From contig JBBELK010000402.1 of the NCBI GenBank assembly GCA_037783545.1, positions 558,001 through 622,000 on the forward strand: DNA of 64,000 nt. The letters are read 5' to 3'. Below are positions 10,316 through 20,155 of the stretch, in pieces. Made by a program: the position numbers and the translations under genes. The notes under the pieces were generated by a model, which saw only the letters and a program-made list of their open reading frames with translations, did not search any database and was not told the origin of the DNA. Origin of the DNA: Henricia sp. BOLD:AAB3569 (taxonomy: Eukaryota; Echinodermata; Asteroidea; Spinulosida; Echinasteridae). Numbering within the stretch: the stretch's first letter is position 1; the number at the start of each line of letters is the position of its first letter.

Positions 10316-10788
10316 GCCCGTTTACAGTCGATTCGCCTTTGCCGAATCGAACTCTGCAATTTCCAAAAAGGGGAGTTGAAGCTGGGTATGCACTAAGTGT
10401 AAACGCAAAAGGTGAATTGAAAAAGGTGGATCAGACCCGGGTCTGATTCGCCTTTTTCAAGTCACCTTTGGGGTAGGGTTGAACCCTGCAATCGTCAAGG
10501 TCGCTTGTAGTGTAAACGCTACCCGAATACAGATTCGGCAATTTGACTGTCCTTGGGGCGGTGCCCCCAGTGTACATGTAGTAGATTTAATTGACCAATC
10601 TGGCACTAGTGCAGCAACACCTTACAGCTCACGCATGCGCTGCAGTTACATTTAGTGGTGACTTTTGCGGTTTCTGAAGGCGAATTCAAGCGATTTGGGG
10701 TGTAGCGGCAAATGTTCAGTTTTGTGGTCGCAATAAAAATGCTGGATCTGTATCCACCTTTGCCAATTCGAGTGTAAACACGGTTTAA
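10316..10788. mobile_element. MITE with GTTTACAC-type ends
   Basis: CCCGTTTACAGTCGATTCGCC at the left mirrors AATTCGAGTGTAAACACGG at the right, with CTTTGCC next to each. Internal AAAAGGTGAAT and GATTCGCCTTTTTC are also complementary. A differently filled element with similar outer ends lies at 26196-26596. Confidence 0.6.
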
Positions 10789-11243
10789 TATTCAGGTCAA
10801 GCCTGCTATTCAAAGTCAAGTGGCCATTTCAGTGACCATCTCAGCCTTGTGTTGGGCATTTTACAGTTTTTCCAATTCAAGTCTTGAGTCTCAAATTAAT
10901 TTGCGCGAAGTCTGTGAGCACAAAAACTCATGGTTCTGTTTGGTTCATCACATCGCATACTACACTCGACCCAAGAAAATTCTGTCACCAGTAAGACATT
11001 TATAGATATTTATTATTAAATTGGATTTAATGTAGGAAAATAATATATCAAATTTTAGCTGAACATATCCCTCAAAGGAATAGAGCTCAAGAGAGATCAT
11101 GATGGCAAGCTTCACTGAACAGGAATGCAACAAAGGAGTGTGGGGTCAGAATGAAAAACACCAAAGAACAATGCAGCTTGTGATTTGGGCAATTTGTGTG
11201 TAGACAATTAGGAAATATTTAAGTGAGTTTGGATTTATAAATG

Positions 11244-11602
11244 GTTGAATGGTTGAATGGTTTATTTATCTCTGCGACCCCAGAGAGGTATGAGAGCCAG
11301 TATAAATTACATGACAGTAAGTACGTTAATTAAGAAGAAAAACATATTTACAAGTAAACGAAATAAGTTAAGTGAGGAGTAACCAGTAGGTACAATACAA
11401 GTTATTATGGGAACTTGGATAAAATAATCTTTATAAATTTTGCAAGGTTATACAGTTGATGGGAGCTGGTTATGTTAAAAAGCAAACCCAATTTCTCTTT
11501 GTTTGGCCTAGCCCAGTAAAAATTCTTAATCAAACTCGATCTCTCATGGCTTAGTGCAGTGCAAACAAGAACATAATGAAATTCATCACAAAGCTGGTCT
11601 TC
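11244..11602 (-). mobile_element. 5'-truncated non-LTR retrotransposon (LINE) 3' end
   Basis: The insert interrupts the family F copy and is bracketed by ATAAATG (11237-11243 and 11603-11609), a 7-base target duplication. On the minus strand it ends in an octamer tail, ATTCAACC repeated, as in CR1/L2-group elements whose 3' ends are short tandem repeats. Upstream is the end of a reverse-transcriptase polyprotein (next entry). Heavy 5' truncation is typical of target-primed reverse transcription. Confidence 0.8.
11405..11602 (-). pseudogene. LINE reverse-transcriptase polyprotein, C-terminal fragment
   Basis: About 65 codons in frame with no internal stop, ending TAA at 11405-11407. The frame starts EDQLCDEFHYVLVC, contains HERSSLIKNFYWARPNKEK and ends LAKFIKIILSKFP. 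A (G/C)DE(F/Y)HYLFVC block followed by a basic helix and a LAKFIK tail is the usual C-terminal pattern of polyproteins from LINEs of animals such as cnidarians, molluscs and echinoderms. The endonuclease and catalytic RT domains are absent because the copy is truncated. It cannot act on its own. The intact frame suggests a fairly recent insertion. Confidence 0.75.
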
Positions 11603-11809
11603 ATAAATGTCTTGTCAAAAGCATCAAAATCAAAATGGTTAAATTGTCCAATCTGAATCGTGCCATTGCATTAGGTATGGTGGAAGCAAAATACTGAACT
11701 GTAACTCCCCTTGCTTGAGTGCAATAAAGTTGACATGATATATTATTTTCAAAATAAATATCTACAAAAGTCTTAAGGACTGGTAACAGAACTTTTTTGG
11801 TCGAGTGTA

Positions 11810-12636
11810 TTTTTCTCCCCTTTTTTTCAAGGCTCTTTATAAATAAATTCACTAGCAATTAAAATTAAGCACAGTTTTCCCATGAACATGTATTGAAAAG
11901 AATTGGAAAGTTGATCATGGCTTCAGACCTTGTGTGCAAAACATATGAGACAGGCTGAAAAGGTGTTTCCTCACAAAATCTTAAATTTTTCCCACTCGAA
12001 ATTTTGTTTTTTTCCATCAAATTCACCCATTCCAATGGCATGCTGAGTCATTTTAAAGAAAAACATTTCTGATCAACTTCTCAACTCTTACACATGATGT
12101 ATTTTCGGGTTTTTATAAGCACATGTTCTCATAATTTTTACCAATACTGTGTAGATTCCCTCTTTTCTTTTTATGCAGTTGAATTCCTGTTTTCCTCCTT
12201 TTTCTTGTTTACCTCTCACATCCCCTATCCCCAGGACTTCAAACTCTGACAGCTCCTGTCTTTTAAATTCCCAACCTGTCAATCCTTTGCCCAATTTTGG
12301 CCCCCCATTCTGGTACCCAGTTAAGCAACTCCTACAGTGCCATCATGTAACAATTATACCACTGTTCAACCACGGAGCTCGAGACAATCAAAGACGGGGC
12401 CTAAACGATGACCTGTACTCTAACTCAAAAATCTTGAAGCGCTCCTCAAAGTCCATTTCGTCCCTATTAAGAGCAGGAAATTGGTTATAATTTGCAGTCA
12501 TGCTGTGAGTTACAATTACTGATGCTGTGTCTAATTCCTGTGGTCTGCTTGTCTCATGATACTTGTTTAGGATAGATAGATGCCTAAAGATAGATTATAA
12601 GATTGAAAACTGTTACAAACTGCATTATATCTATAA
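11810..12636. other. No recognised feature
   Basis: AT-rich spacer; pyrimidine-rich stretch 12160-12300. No exon with both splice sites found. Confidence 0.45.
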
Positions 12637-12968
12637 TGGGAGCGCATGTGGTCTAGTGGGTATGAAGCGGGACTCTCAATCAGAGGTTGGGGGTTCGAGC
12701 CCCACTTTGACCAACGTGTCTATGTCCCTGGGCAAGGCACTTAATCCCAGTTGCCTCGTCAACCCAAGCGATATATGGGAAGCTGTTAAGGGGAATGCCA
12801 CAATCTAACTGCTGATAGGGTTGTGCGCCTGACCAGCAGCCACCTAGTTGAAGCGAAATGGTTCTGGTGATTCCCTGATGGCAGCGGTAATAATGGTAAC
12901 AGCGCCTTGAACACCCTGCAGGTTGGATAAGTGCGCTATACAAATCTAATCATTATTATTATTATTAT
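12637..12968 (+). mobile_element. tRNA-derived SINE with (ATT)n tail
   Basis: The head has an A-box region (GTGGTCTAGTGGGTATGAAG) and a perfect B-box region (GGGGGTTCGAGCCCC), then CCTGGGCAAGGCACTTAATCC and a body ending GTGCGCTATACAAATC followed by TCATTATTATTATTATTAT. That order (tRNA head, body, LINE-like 3' end, short tandem tail) defines a SINE transcribed by RNA polymerase III. It belongs to a different subfamily from the SINE at 5275. A fragment of the same 3' body is at 20525-20600. Confidence 0.8.
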
Positions 12969-13165
12969 AGCCGTGTACGCTTTGGACTTGTTTTTTGGGA
13001 GGTTTTACCGAGACGATGAAAATTGGCTAAATTATACTGCTGTCCGCATTTGGACTTTTTTGACACGGTAAAATTTTACCGAGACCGTAGGAGAGCATGC
13101 GCAGTGTCCCTTCGCAGTGTCCCGACGTACGTTTCCAGAGCGCTTTTACCGACTGGCTGTGTCAT
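12969..13165 (-). mobile_element. Half of a CCGCATTGGACTTTTT MITE
   Basis: Matches, in reverse, the right half of the 17481 element: TTGGACTTGTTTTTTGGGAGG, TTTTACCGAGACGATG, CTGTCCGCATTTGGACTT, GAGCATGCGCAGTGTCCC and CGTACGTTTCCAGAGCGC. The SINE tail abuts it, so the SINE may have inserted at its end. Confidence 0.6.
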
Positions 13166-14049
13166 GCCCAAAAAAATCTGAACTCGCTTTTTTGAAAATT
13201 ATCTTATATGGTAAGTGCCATAGATTTATATTTCTCTAAATTTGAAACATTCCATATAGAAATATTTCGCACAGCTTCACACTCGACATCACATGCACTG
13301 TCCGTTGTCAATTAAATGGTCCGCAGATAACTTAAATGATTGATGACCTTTTGCGCACCATAATTAATCTAACTACGCCTGTGTAGTGGACACACTACAC
13401 GTAATGGAATGCCGAAAATTACCCAAAATAAACTTTTACTAAATTAAGATCAACGCTCGCCCAACCACAGAAAATAAATTCCACATTTTTATCATTTATC
13501 AGTATAATTTGTCACTCTTTCTGTCATAATGACCCCTGGCTATTGTGTGAAGTTACCAAATGGGTAATCGGAAAAGAAAACTGTTTTATTAGGGCGTCAG
13601 TGAATAAAGAAATCCACACAAAATGCGTAGTTACCGGGCAACCGCAGATTTTAAAAAATGTCTTCCTTGTTTGTTGACAGGAGTTATAAAATAACCCCTT
13701 TGATTAACATGTCTCGATACTCTGATAAATTCTTCAGATAGCTTTGGCCCTCTTGTGCCAAACGGTGCTAATGAGTTCGCACAGGTGTCGGGCTTTGACG
13801 CAAACAAATCGCCATTTTTGTTTGATTTTCGAGACCCGTAGGTCTTTTATTCCACCCACTAATGGTTATAATCTTATCCGTTTCCAAACAGTATAAGTGT
13901 TTTCTCACCTAGATTGTTTTCACCGAAACCTAGTAAAATTGCTGGTCCTGTTTCGGGCCCAGGTAGGGATAACCCAGTTTTTATTATATCCAGGTTTAGA
14001 GTGCAGTGCCTCCACTTGATGTTCAGATTTTTAGATTTTGAAGTACTGT
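13166..14049. other. No recognised feature
   Basis: AT-rich sequence with no supported gene or element. Confidence 0.45.
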
Positions 14050-14163
14050 AGCTTGTTTGGATTTTTCTAGAAAATGGATTTTGTTCTAGCCTATTAAACA
14101 AGCATATAAAATATCTCCCCAAAATACTATCCACGGGAAGAAAACGGGAAATTTGCAATATAA

Positions 14164-14612
14164 GTCTCGGCGTTCGAATTAGCATGGTCCGTTGGCCAAA
14201 TGACAGTTGATATCGTCTCGGGCCAGCTAGAAAGCCTCCCCAAATGGTCCGGCTGTCAAATTGAAATTTCCACGTTTCCGCGTATTTCCGCATTTTTAAT
14301 TTTCTTTAATGCCCTTTTTTTAAGCATGTTCCCGCTTTTTTGTTGAGTGTGGCAGATTTTATTTTCCACGTTTCCGCGTATTTCCGCATTTTAAATTTCC
14401 TTAATGCCCTTTTTAAAGCATGTTTCCGCTTTTTTGTTGAGCGTGGCCAGGCGTGGCAGATTTTATTTTCCGCTTAATTTTCCTAGTTTATTCACTCAAA
14501 TGTGTTTATTGTAAACATTAAAGGTCGACCAGAATTGAAACCGGGCCAGTCAAAACTTAAGCCAACTGGTCCTGGTGGCCAGTTGGGAAAAAAGTTAAGG
14601 GCGAACGCTGAG
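14164..14612. mobile_element. Inserted element with CTCGGCGTTCG ends
   Basis: CTCGGCGTTCGAATTAGC at the left mirrors GGGCGAACGCTGAG at the right. Inside, TTTCCACGTTTCCGCGTATT occurs twice, and the words AACTGGTCCTGGTGGCCAGTT and GTCCGTTGGCC recall the GGTCC-rich repeat at 16125. It lies inside the family A copy. Confidence 0.5.
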
Positions 14613-15018
14613 TCTGTTTTCAATACTGGAGAGAGTTTTTCACCAGGATCATAACTCTGCAAAGTCAGTTATCTTCTCTCAAAACAAAATAAAAAAATCT
14701 TAAGATGGATCTAAGGAGATAACTTAAGCAACAAATAGTGCAACAACATACCTTTCTGAAAACCCTGTGTACAAATTTCCTATTTAACGTATACATAACA
14801 TAGGACACATACATTTTTTGGTGTCCTTGTTACATATGGTATATTGAAAATTTGCACACAGGAAGGTATGTTATGGCACTATTCGATGCAGTTCTTTAGC
14901 TGAAGTTATCTCCTTAGATCCATCTTAAGATATTTCTTTCGTTTTGAGAGAAGATGAATGACATTGTACAGAGATATAATCCTGGAGGAAAGGTCTCTCT
15001 AGTATTGAAAACAGACAC
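14613..15018. mobile_element. Foldback element inside family A
   Basis: GTCTGTTTTCAATACTGGAGAG at the left mirrors CTCTAGTATTGAAAACAGAC at the right. The pairing continues through TCTTAAGATGGATCTAAGGAG and its complement, so arms are about 150 bases. The centre (CATACCTTTCTGAAAACC, ACGTATAC) is shared with the foldback at 53625-53775. Confidence 0.7.
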
Positions 15019-15275
15019 AAATACCAATTTGGATGTGGAAGCAAAAAAGTTTGTGTAATCACAGCGCTGCTTTATGGAACTAGATTTTTGGAACATCAGT
15101 GTTTTTTAGACAACATCCTTCAAAATATACGTATTGAGAGCGGGAAATTTCAGAATGGTAATTGTGAAAAATATGACAAATGGTATGGTACTGTATCAAA
15201 ATCTCAACACCCATTGGGAATGTGGGGAGGGGGTGCAGTCAAAATTGTGATCAGGACACACTTCTTCGAGATGGT

Positions 15276-16124
15276 ACTGTAAGAAATGAACAACTCAAAT
15301 GTGTACACAAAAACCATGCATGGCTTTTAAACGTTTTCTGAAGCATTGATGCATCTATGTGGCTGAAATTTCTGCAGACTAGTTTAAGGGCCACCCAAAG
15401 TTGCCAACATTTTCACGGTTCTACAGAACGTAGTATTTTTCAAGACCGCCTCCCTCCCCCCAACATTTGTCACTACCATGAAATGTCAACATTTTACAGT
15501 GCATGTAAAGTCGCATGCGGCCCTTGAGCACCCTCCCACCTTCCTATGCTTTGTAGAACCGTGAAAATTGTTGACAACCCCTTACTAACATTTGCAGTTA
15601 AAAGTTGCATTCATTGCACTATTGCTAAATGTGAATAGCGCCCTCTTTGGGTTGAGAATTGCTAGTGTGGTTCACTGTGTTTAGTGAAGTGGACATAATA
15701 AATGAGCAATTTCAGGTGCTTTTTTTTTTTTCTTCGCCCGAATGCGTCGTCGGGCAAATCTAGTCAACATGGTCTGCACTGGCCGCCGTCAACGGTTTAC
15801 AAAAAAATACAAGCAATTGTTGGCAATCTTTTTTCCCCATGTTTGCCCTCGTATGTTTTAATAAAGACATTTCAACTCGTTCACTAAAAGCTACCATAGA
15901 ATTGGTTATTAATTAATCTTTAATTCTGATATAAATTAACACTTTATTTAGCGAAAGCTTTTTTTCCAATCGTGTTTACCTTTCCGCCATCTTGAAAAGT
16001 GACGTGATTACAACTGACTAGAGATGAACCTACCCCAGGGGCTTGGTTCCTCTAGTCAAACTAGCTAGTCAAACCACACAGTGTTCGGGTGACATCTAGA
16101 TCGACTATGGTTGGTCTAGTCAGG
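15276..16124. other. Family C fragment, then unremarkable sequence
   Basis: 15295-15395 matches family C in reverse (AAAAACCATGCATGG, TGCATCTATGTGGCTG). The rest has a poly-T run at 15720 and two near-complementary blocks (GGTTCTACAGAACGTAG near 15418 and TTTGTAGAACCGTGAAAAT near 15550). No gene. Confidence 0.45.
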
Positions 16125-16512
16125 GGTCGAAATTAACCTGAATTTCATGCTGGTCAGAAGGACCAGTAGATTAGAGAACTCTACTGGTCATGCTGAAAAT
16201 TTGGTGGTCCACCAGTGCTTTTCAAAATGGCACCGAGATACTGCAACACTTTCTGGTTTATAAGGCCATTAAGTGCAGGATGGATGGGATATTGCTTTTT
16301 GATCCAACACTGGGGCATGTCTGGAGAGATCGGAGAAAGAAGTGTAGTTATCTGAAAATGTCTAAAGCGATCAGGAATTGTTTGTGATACCGGTAACTGG
16401 GAATTCTTCGCATTGAATAAGAAATGTTTTCACTGGCCCACAGGACCAGTGCTTTTGACAGATCTAGTGGTCCTTCTGATTTTGTTACTGGTCTCGGACC
16501 ACGGGACCAACA
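16125..16512. repeat. Repeat with CAGGGGTCGAAATTAAC start and GGTCC words
   Basis: Starts CAGGGGTCGAAATTAACC, then alternating GGACCAGTAG, CTACTGGTC, GGTGGTCCACCAGTG, CCACAGGACCAGTG, GGTCCTTCTG and GGACCACGGGACC. The CAGGGG start is compatible with a hAT-type end, but no matching right end is clear. Confidence 0.45.
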
Positions 16513-17034
16513 ACATGTATAGTTGCCCGCCCGAACTTGCTTCATGCTGTACAAACTGAGCACTGGAGATTTCAAAAGGGAAACATTCTTTCTGACTTTT
16601 TGTTTTCATATTGGGCAAGGAGTGGGAAAACAAAAGTAAAATCTGTCAATGTTTTTAATTAAAATTTCATGTTAATTGTTTTGCTATTGAATCACAGCAA
16701 GAGTTTGGACAATTAATAAACAGTTTCTCCGCAAACGCGGTGCCTTTTGATGTAAAATTCATGCTGATAAGCATAGTTAGATTTCCAGGTAGTTTCCTAC
16801 CTCCAATTTTGCCCCCTCCCTCCAAACAGACTTGTCTCAAAACGTTTACCCCCAACTTTTTCCAAACACAGCAAGACCACATGGCTACCATATGCTGTAA
16901 ACGTTTCCCACTGAGTCAAGTGATTACCCCCTCTCTTTAAACCAGCAGGTCACAGACTATCAGTGTTGATATGCTAATACTTTAATATATTTTGAGATTC
17001 TTTTTCTATTTTGAGATTTTAAATCCAGTAAACG
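16513..17034. other. No recognised feature
   Basis: AT-rich; no gene or element ends supported. Confidence 0.45.
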
Positions 17035-17366
17035 GTTAGTTACCAGCGTTAGATGAACTTTATGCGTCATGTGTTGTAAAGAAAGCTAAGTCAATCATTT
17101 CAGACGATTCTCATCCTGCAAATGGTTTATTTGTAACGATGAGAACGGGCAAGCACTATAGAGCAATTTGAGCTGATTCTAACCGCACTCGTAATAGTTT
17201 CTACCCCAGTGCAGTACGTTTGTTGAATGTTTAATTGTGCTTGTATACATGTACACGTCATTGTAGTAGTATGTTTGAACTTGTATTTTTGTTGCTCGCA
17301 AGACCACACTGAATTTCATTGTATGTTGTTATACAGATGACAAATAAATGTAAATTGAATTGAATT
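17035..17366 (+). pseudogene. Second LINE 3' end with decayed reverse-transcriptase C-terminus
   Basis: The frame from about 17039 to the TAA at 17232-17234 reads HPANGLFVTMRTGKHYRAI, a TGA stop, then ADSNRTRNSFYPSAVRLLN. The pattern basic-HYR-I-R, then NSF(Y/F)P-AVRLLN is a common C-terminus of non-LTR retrotransposon polyproteins. The stop sits where Arg is expected, so a CGA-to-TGA change (CpG decay) is a simple explanation. The 3' UTR ends in a pentamer tail, TTGAA repeated. This is a different lineage from the LINE at 11244, judging by tail and protein end. Confidence 0.65.
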
Positions 17367-17480
17367 GAATTCAAACTTTTGGGGATCAGTCCCGATTCCA
17401 CTTTAAGAAAGAGAAAACACTTGCAGGGGGTTGCTTATTTTACATGAAGTTTACATGAAGTACATGTATTAAGGAATTAT

Positions 17481-17878
17481 TGCCTGTACATATTGGACTT
17501 TTTTTGGGGAAAACTTACCGAGACGATGGGTACTTTTCCCATTTTAAGTCCAATGCGGACAGCCTAGGACGTTTTCCTCTCAGTAACTTCTCCTGAGTCC
17601 AGCAGTTACTTTTCCTGGCCAACTGCTGCCCAGGAAAATTGACCAGAGAACTTTTCCCGAGACAATAAATCCAGTGGCGGACACAGTGAGTCTGTAAAAG
17701 CGCTCTGGAAGCGTACGTCCGGACCGTGAAGGTCATACTGCGAAGGGACACTGCGCATGTTCTCCCACGGTCTCGGTAAAATTTTCCCATGTCAAAAAAG
17801 TCCAAATGCGGACAGCAGTAAAATTTAGTCTCGGTAAAACTTCCCGAAAAACAAGTCCAATGCGGACACAGCTTTAGT
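17481..17878. mobile_element. MITE with GTCCGCATTGGACTTTTTT-type ends, copy 1
   Basis: GCCTGTACATATTGGACTTT at the left mirrors AAGTCCAATGCGGACACAGC at the right. Inside, CTTACCGAGACGATGGG and TCTCGGTAAAACTT repeat the complementarity, and AAGTCCAATGCGGACAG also occurs internally. Near-identical in layout to 21799-22213. Confidence 0.7.
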
Positions 17879-17964
17879 CTGCGACCAGCTGGTTTAAAGG
17901 CTTATTAACTGTATCCCTTCTGACTACATGTATTTGAAAAATCACGTTTAATTTGCATCTAAAT

Positions 17965-18590
17965 AAAGTCGCCATGTTTTGGAGTTTGGCGCTTGGACTC
18001 AAGAGGGCGTTAGTCAGGTCACAGCAAATATTCCATACTTCACGGCGGGTTGGAGTCGGGGGAACAATCGTTCAATCCTGGACCCAATTTCATGGAACCC
18101 GTTAGCACAACAATTTGTTTAGCACAGAATTTCTTTGCTCTGTAAAATGGGTTACCAGCCAAAATTGTATGTCAAATTGTATTTTTAGGAACAGGAGCAA
18201 AATATCAGTAAATACACATCACTTACGATTTTGGCTGGCAACCCAGTTTTCTAAAATAAAGCAAAGAAATTCTGTGCTAAACAAATGTTTGTGCTGACGG
18301 GTTCCATGAAATTGGGCCCTAGTGTCATACATGCAACCATTGCATGGTTGACGTCGGTTTCCCTTTCAAAATTTTAAATATGGTGCAGCACATATACATT
18401 GGCTTTAAAGTTTATCCAAATTAAATTTGTTGCCAATGTAAAAAAACGAGTGCCCTGGATTTCTCTAAGGGTTTACGGGCAATACATAGGGTACGTTTTA
18501 CCAAAACAATTCCAGCACAAATCTGCTCAAATCGCCTACTTGTCAATCAATTTGACTGACGGTCGGAAATCACAAGAAAAAACAACTTGT
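17965..18590 (+). repeat. Family D dispersed repeat, interrupted
   Basis: GTCGCCATGTTTTGG, CATACTTCACGGCG and GCAACCATTGCATGGTTG match 27703-27985 in order. The 27.7-kb copy lacks the 241-base palindrome that lies here at 18080-18320, so it marks the pre-insertion state. Confidence 0.6.
18080..18320. mobile_element. CCCAATTTCATGG palindromic MITE, copy 1
   Basis: GGACCCAATTTCATGGAACCC at the left mirrors GGGTTCCATGAAATTGGGCCC at the right. Pairing continues through TTTAGCACAGAATTTCTTTG and its complement, then GGTTACCAGCCAAAA. Inserted in family D. Relatives at 51320-51563 and 61051-61275. The motif resembles one I recall from sea star sequence (unverified). Confidence 0.75.
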
Positions 18591-20155
18591 ATATTGACAC
18601 ACACAACAATCCGCAACAAACGTCATCCCCCGAAATACCGATGCAGAACAGTCCCGTCACAATGGCTCCCCCACCTAAATCCCATTTAACACTTTGGAAA
18701 AGCATTCAAGAAAAATAGAGCCTGTTTATCCAATTAGCACGCAGAATTAACCCCGTCCATTAAATAGTCTGGCCTACGGTAACCCGTTGACTTTGCCTCC
18801 CCATAACGTCAAGCCCACATGTTTTAACAGTGCTCGGCACTTGTAACTATTTTCGTTGGCCTTTCTGCGATTCCGGTCTTTTTGTTCGCGGCGGAGTCTT
18901 TTGCCAGATTTCTGTCAGTTGAACTTCAATCGTATGACAATGGACTTCAAGTTTATGCACTGTTGATCACTTAACAGGTAGGCCTACACGTACAACTGGT
19001 TTTTTTTGGTCAAAATAACCCGAGGGCGACAAACACGGTGCCTGAAACACAGTCTGACTTTTGACTGACAAATGCTAGGAACACGGCCTCGTGCATTCCA
19101 TTCTCAAGTTTGAGTAAACAAATTGTACTCTGTCCTGGCTTGTTCTCAGTTATTGACTGTATATTTGCACATGACATTCTTTTTTTACGATATTTGATTT
19201 CAAACAGGATTCGTACCTTAGACCTCACGTTTGCCATGTATATACTCAAAGCAGTTTCCGGGTTACAAGTTCCATTTGATTTCCCACAACTTTCGAAGTT
19301 TACAAATTACCCAAATTAACTTACCAAAAATGGCACTTTAGTCTTGTAACTTTTGGCCCTGTTTTGGAGGTGGCCTTACCTGGGCACTAATGCAAGTCAC
19401 ATTTTGAAATTTTCAGAAAATTTCTTGAAAATTTGCTCATAATCTAATTTTAATTTATAAAGTACAGGTGCTAGAGGGTAGGTAAAACCAACAGCTATTT
19501 TTTCCCCCAAAAGGAACTGGTCAAAAAGACTACATGTATTTTACAACAGGCCGCAAGTTGTGAGTACAATTTTAGCTAACACAATGTTTGGGCATAGCCA
19601 AAGACTTGGGACTTGATTCCAGACTTGACAGAAAAGACAGAAAAGAACTAGAATTCCACTGTGCTCAAGAGCAAATATTTGCACAGTGAGTGTACACACA
19701 TCAGCAGGCTCCACTTTCTGACTTTACCCCCTTTCGTGACTTTTTCCATTTCCGAGTGAAAAGCCTGCAAAACTAACATACCCCCATTAACAGGTTTCTC
19801 TCGTGCCAAAAGCGTGACAAGGCAGCCGTTTCCTACAATGTCCTACCTGTTAACAATGGAGGCTTCTCTATGCCAAAATGCTTTGAAGTCTGGCGCCCTG
19901 ACCTTGGTGTATAATCTTCAACAAGGGGTATTAAGCTTACAAGCATACAAAGAAAGCCCCTTCCTTTAGTTTCTGTGTTTGTAGTTTTGTACATGCATCC
20001 TTAGGCAATACAAATTGGGGCCCTGCCCCATCCCCAAAACGTTTTTAAAAAAGTGGTAACCTTTTCCTTCCGACGAATTAAACAAAAGCAAAATTGCAAA
20101 AACTAAACAAGTAGATAACCCATTTGAAGGGTCAGGGGTGAATTTTGAACTGTTT
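18591..20155. other. No recognised feature
   Basis: No supported exon, tRNA or inverted-repeat element in about 1.5 kb. A CpG-containing stretch around 18840-18900 is unremarkable. Confidence 0.45.

Larger units (their letters stand above)
10961..11809. mobile_element. TA-flanked foldback MITE (family F), copy 2, interrupted
   Basis: TACACTCGACCCAAG at 10961 mirrors TTTTTTGGTCGAGTGTA at 11809, both next to TA. The sequence follows the 7750-8339 copy closely except for a 359-base insert at 11244-11602 in the middle of the element. It therefore existed here before the LINE insertion. Confidence 0.8.
14050..15275 (+). repeat. Family A copy, split by inserted sequence
   Basis: 14050-14163 (AAATGGATTTTGTTCTAGCC, ATACTATCCACGGGAAGAAA) and 15019-15275 (CCAATTTGGATGTGGAAGC, ATGTGGGGAGGGGGTGC) join in the order seen in the uninterrupted 60120 copy. 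About 855 bases between them are foreign and consist of two adjoining elements. The right part keeps the short G-rich tract that has become poly-C/G in the copies at 23639 and 47129. Confidence 0.65.
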
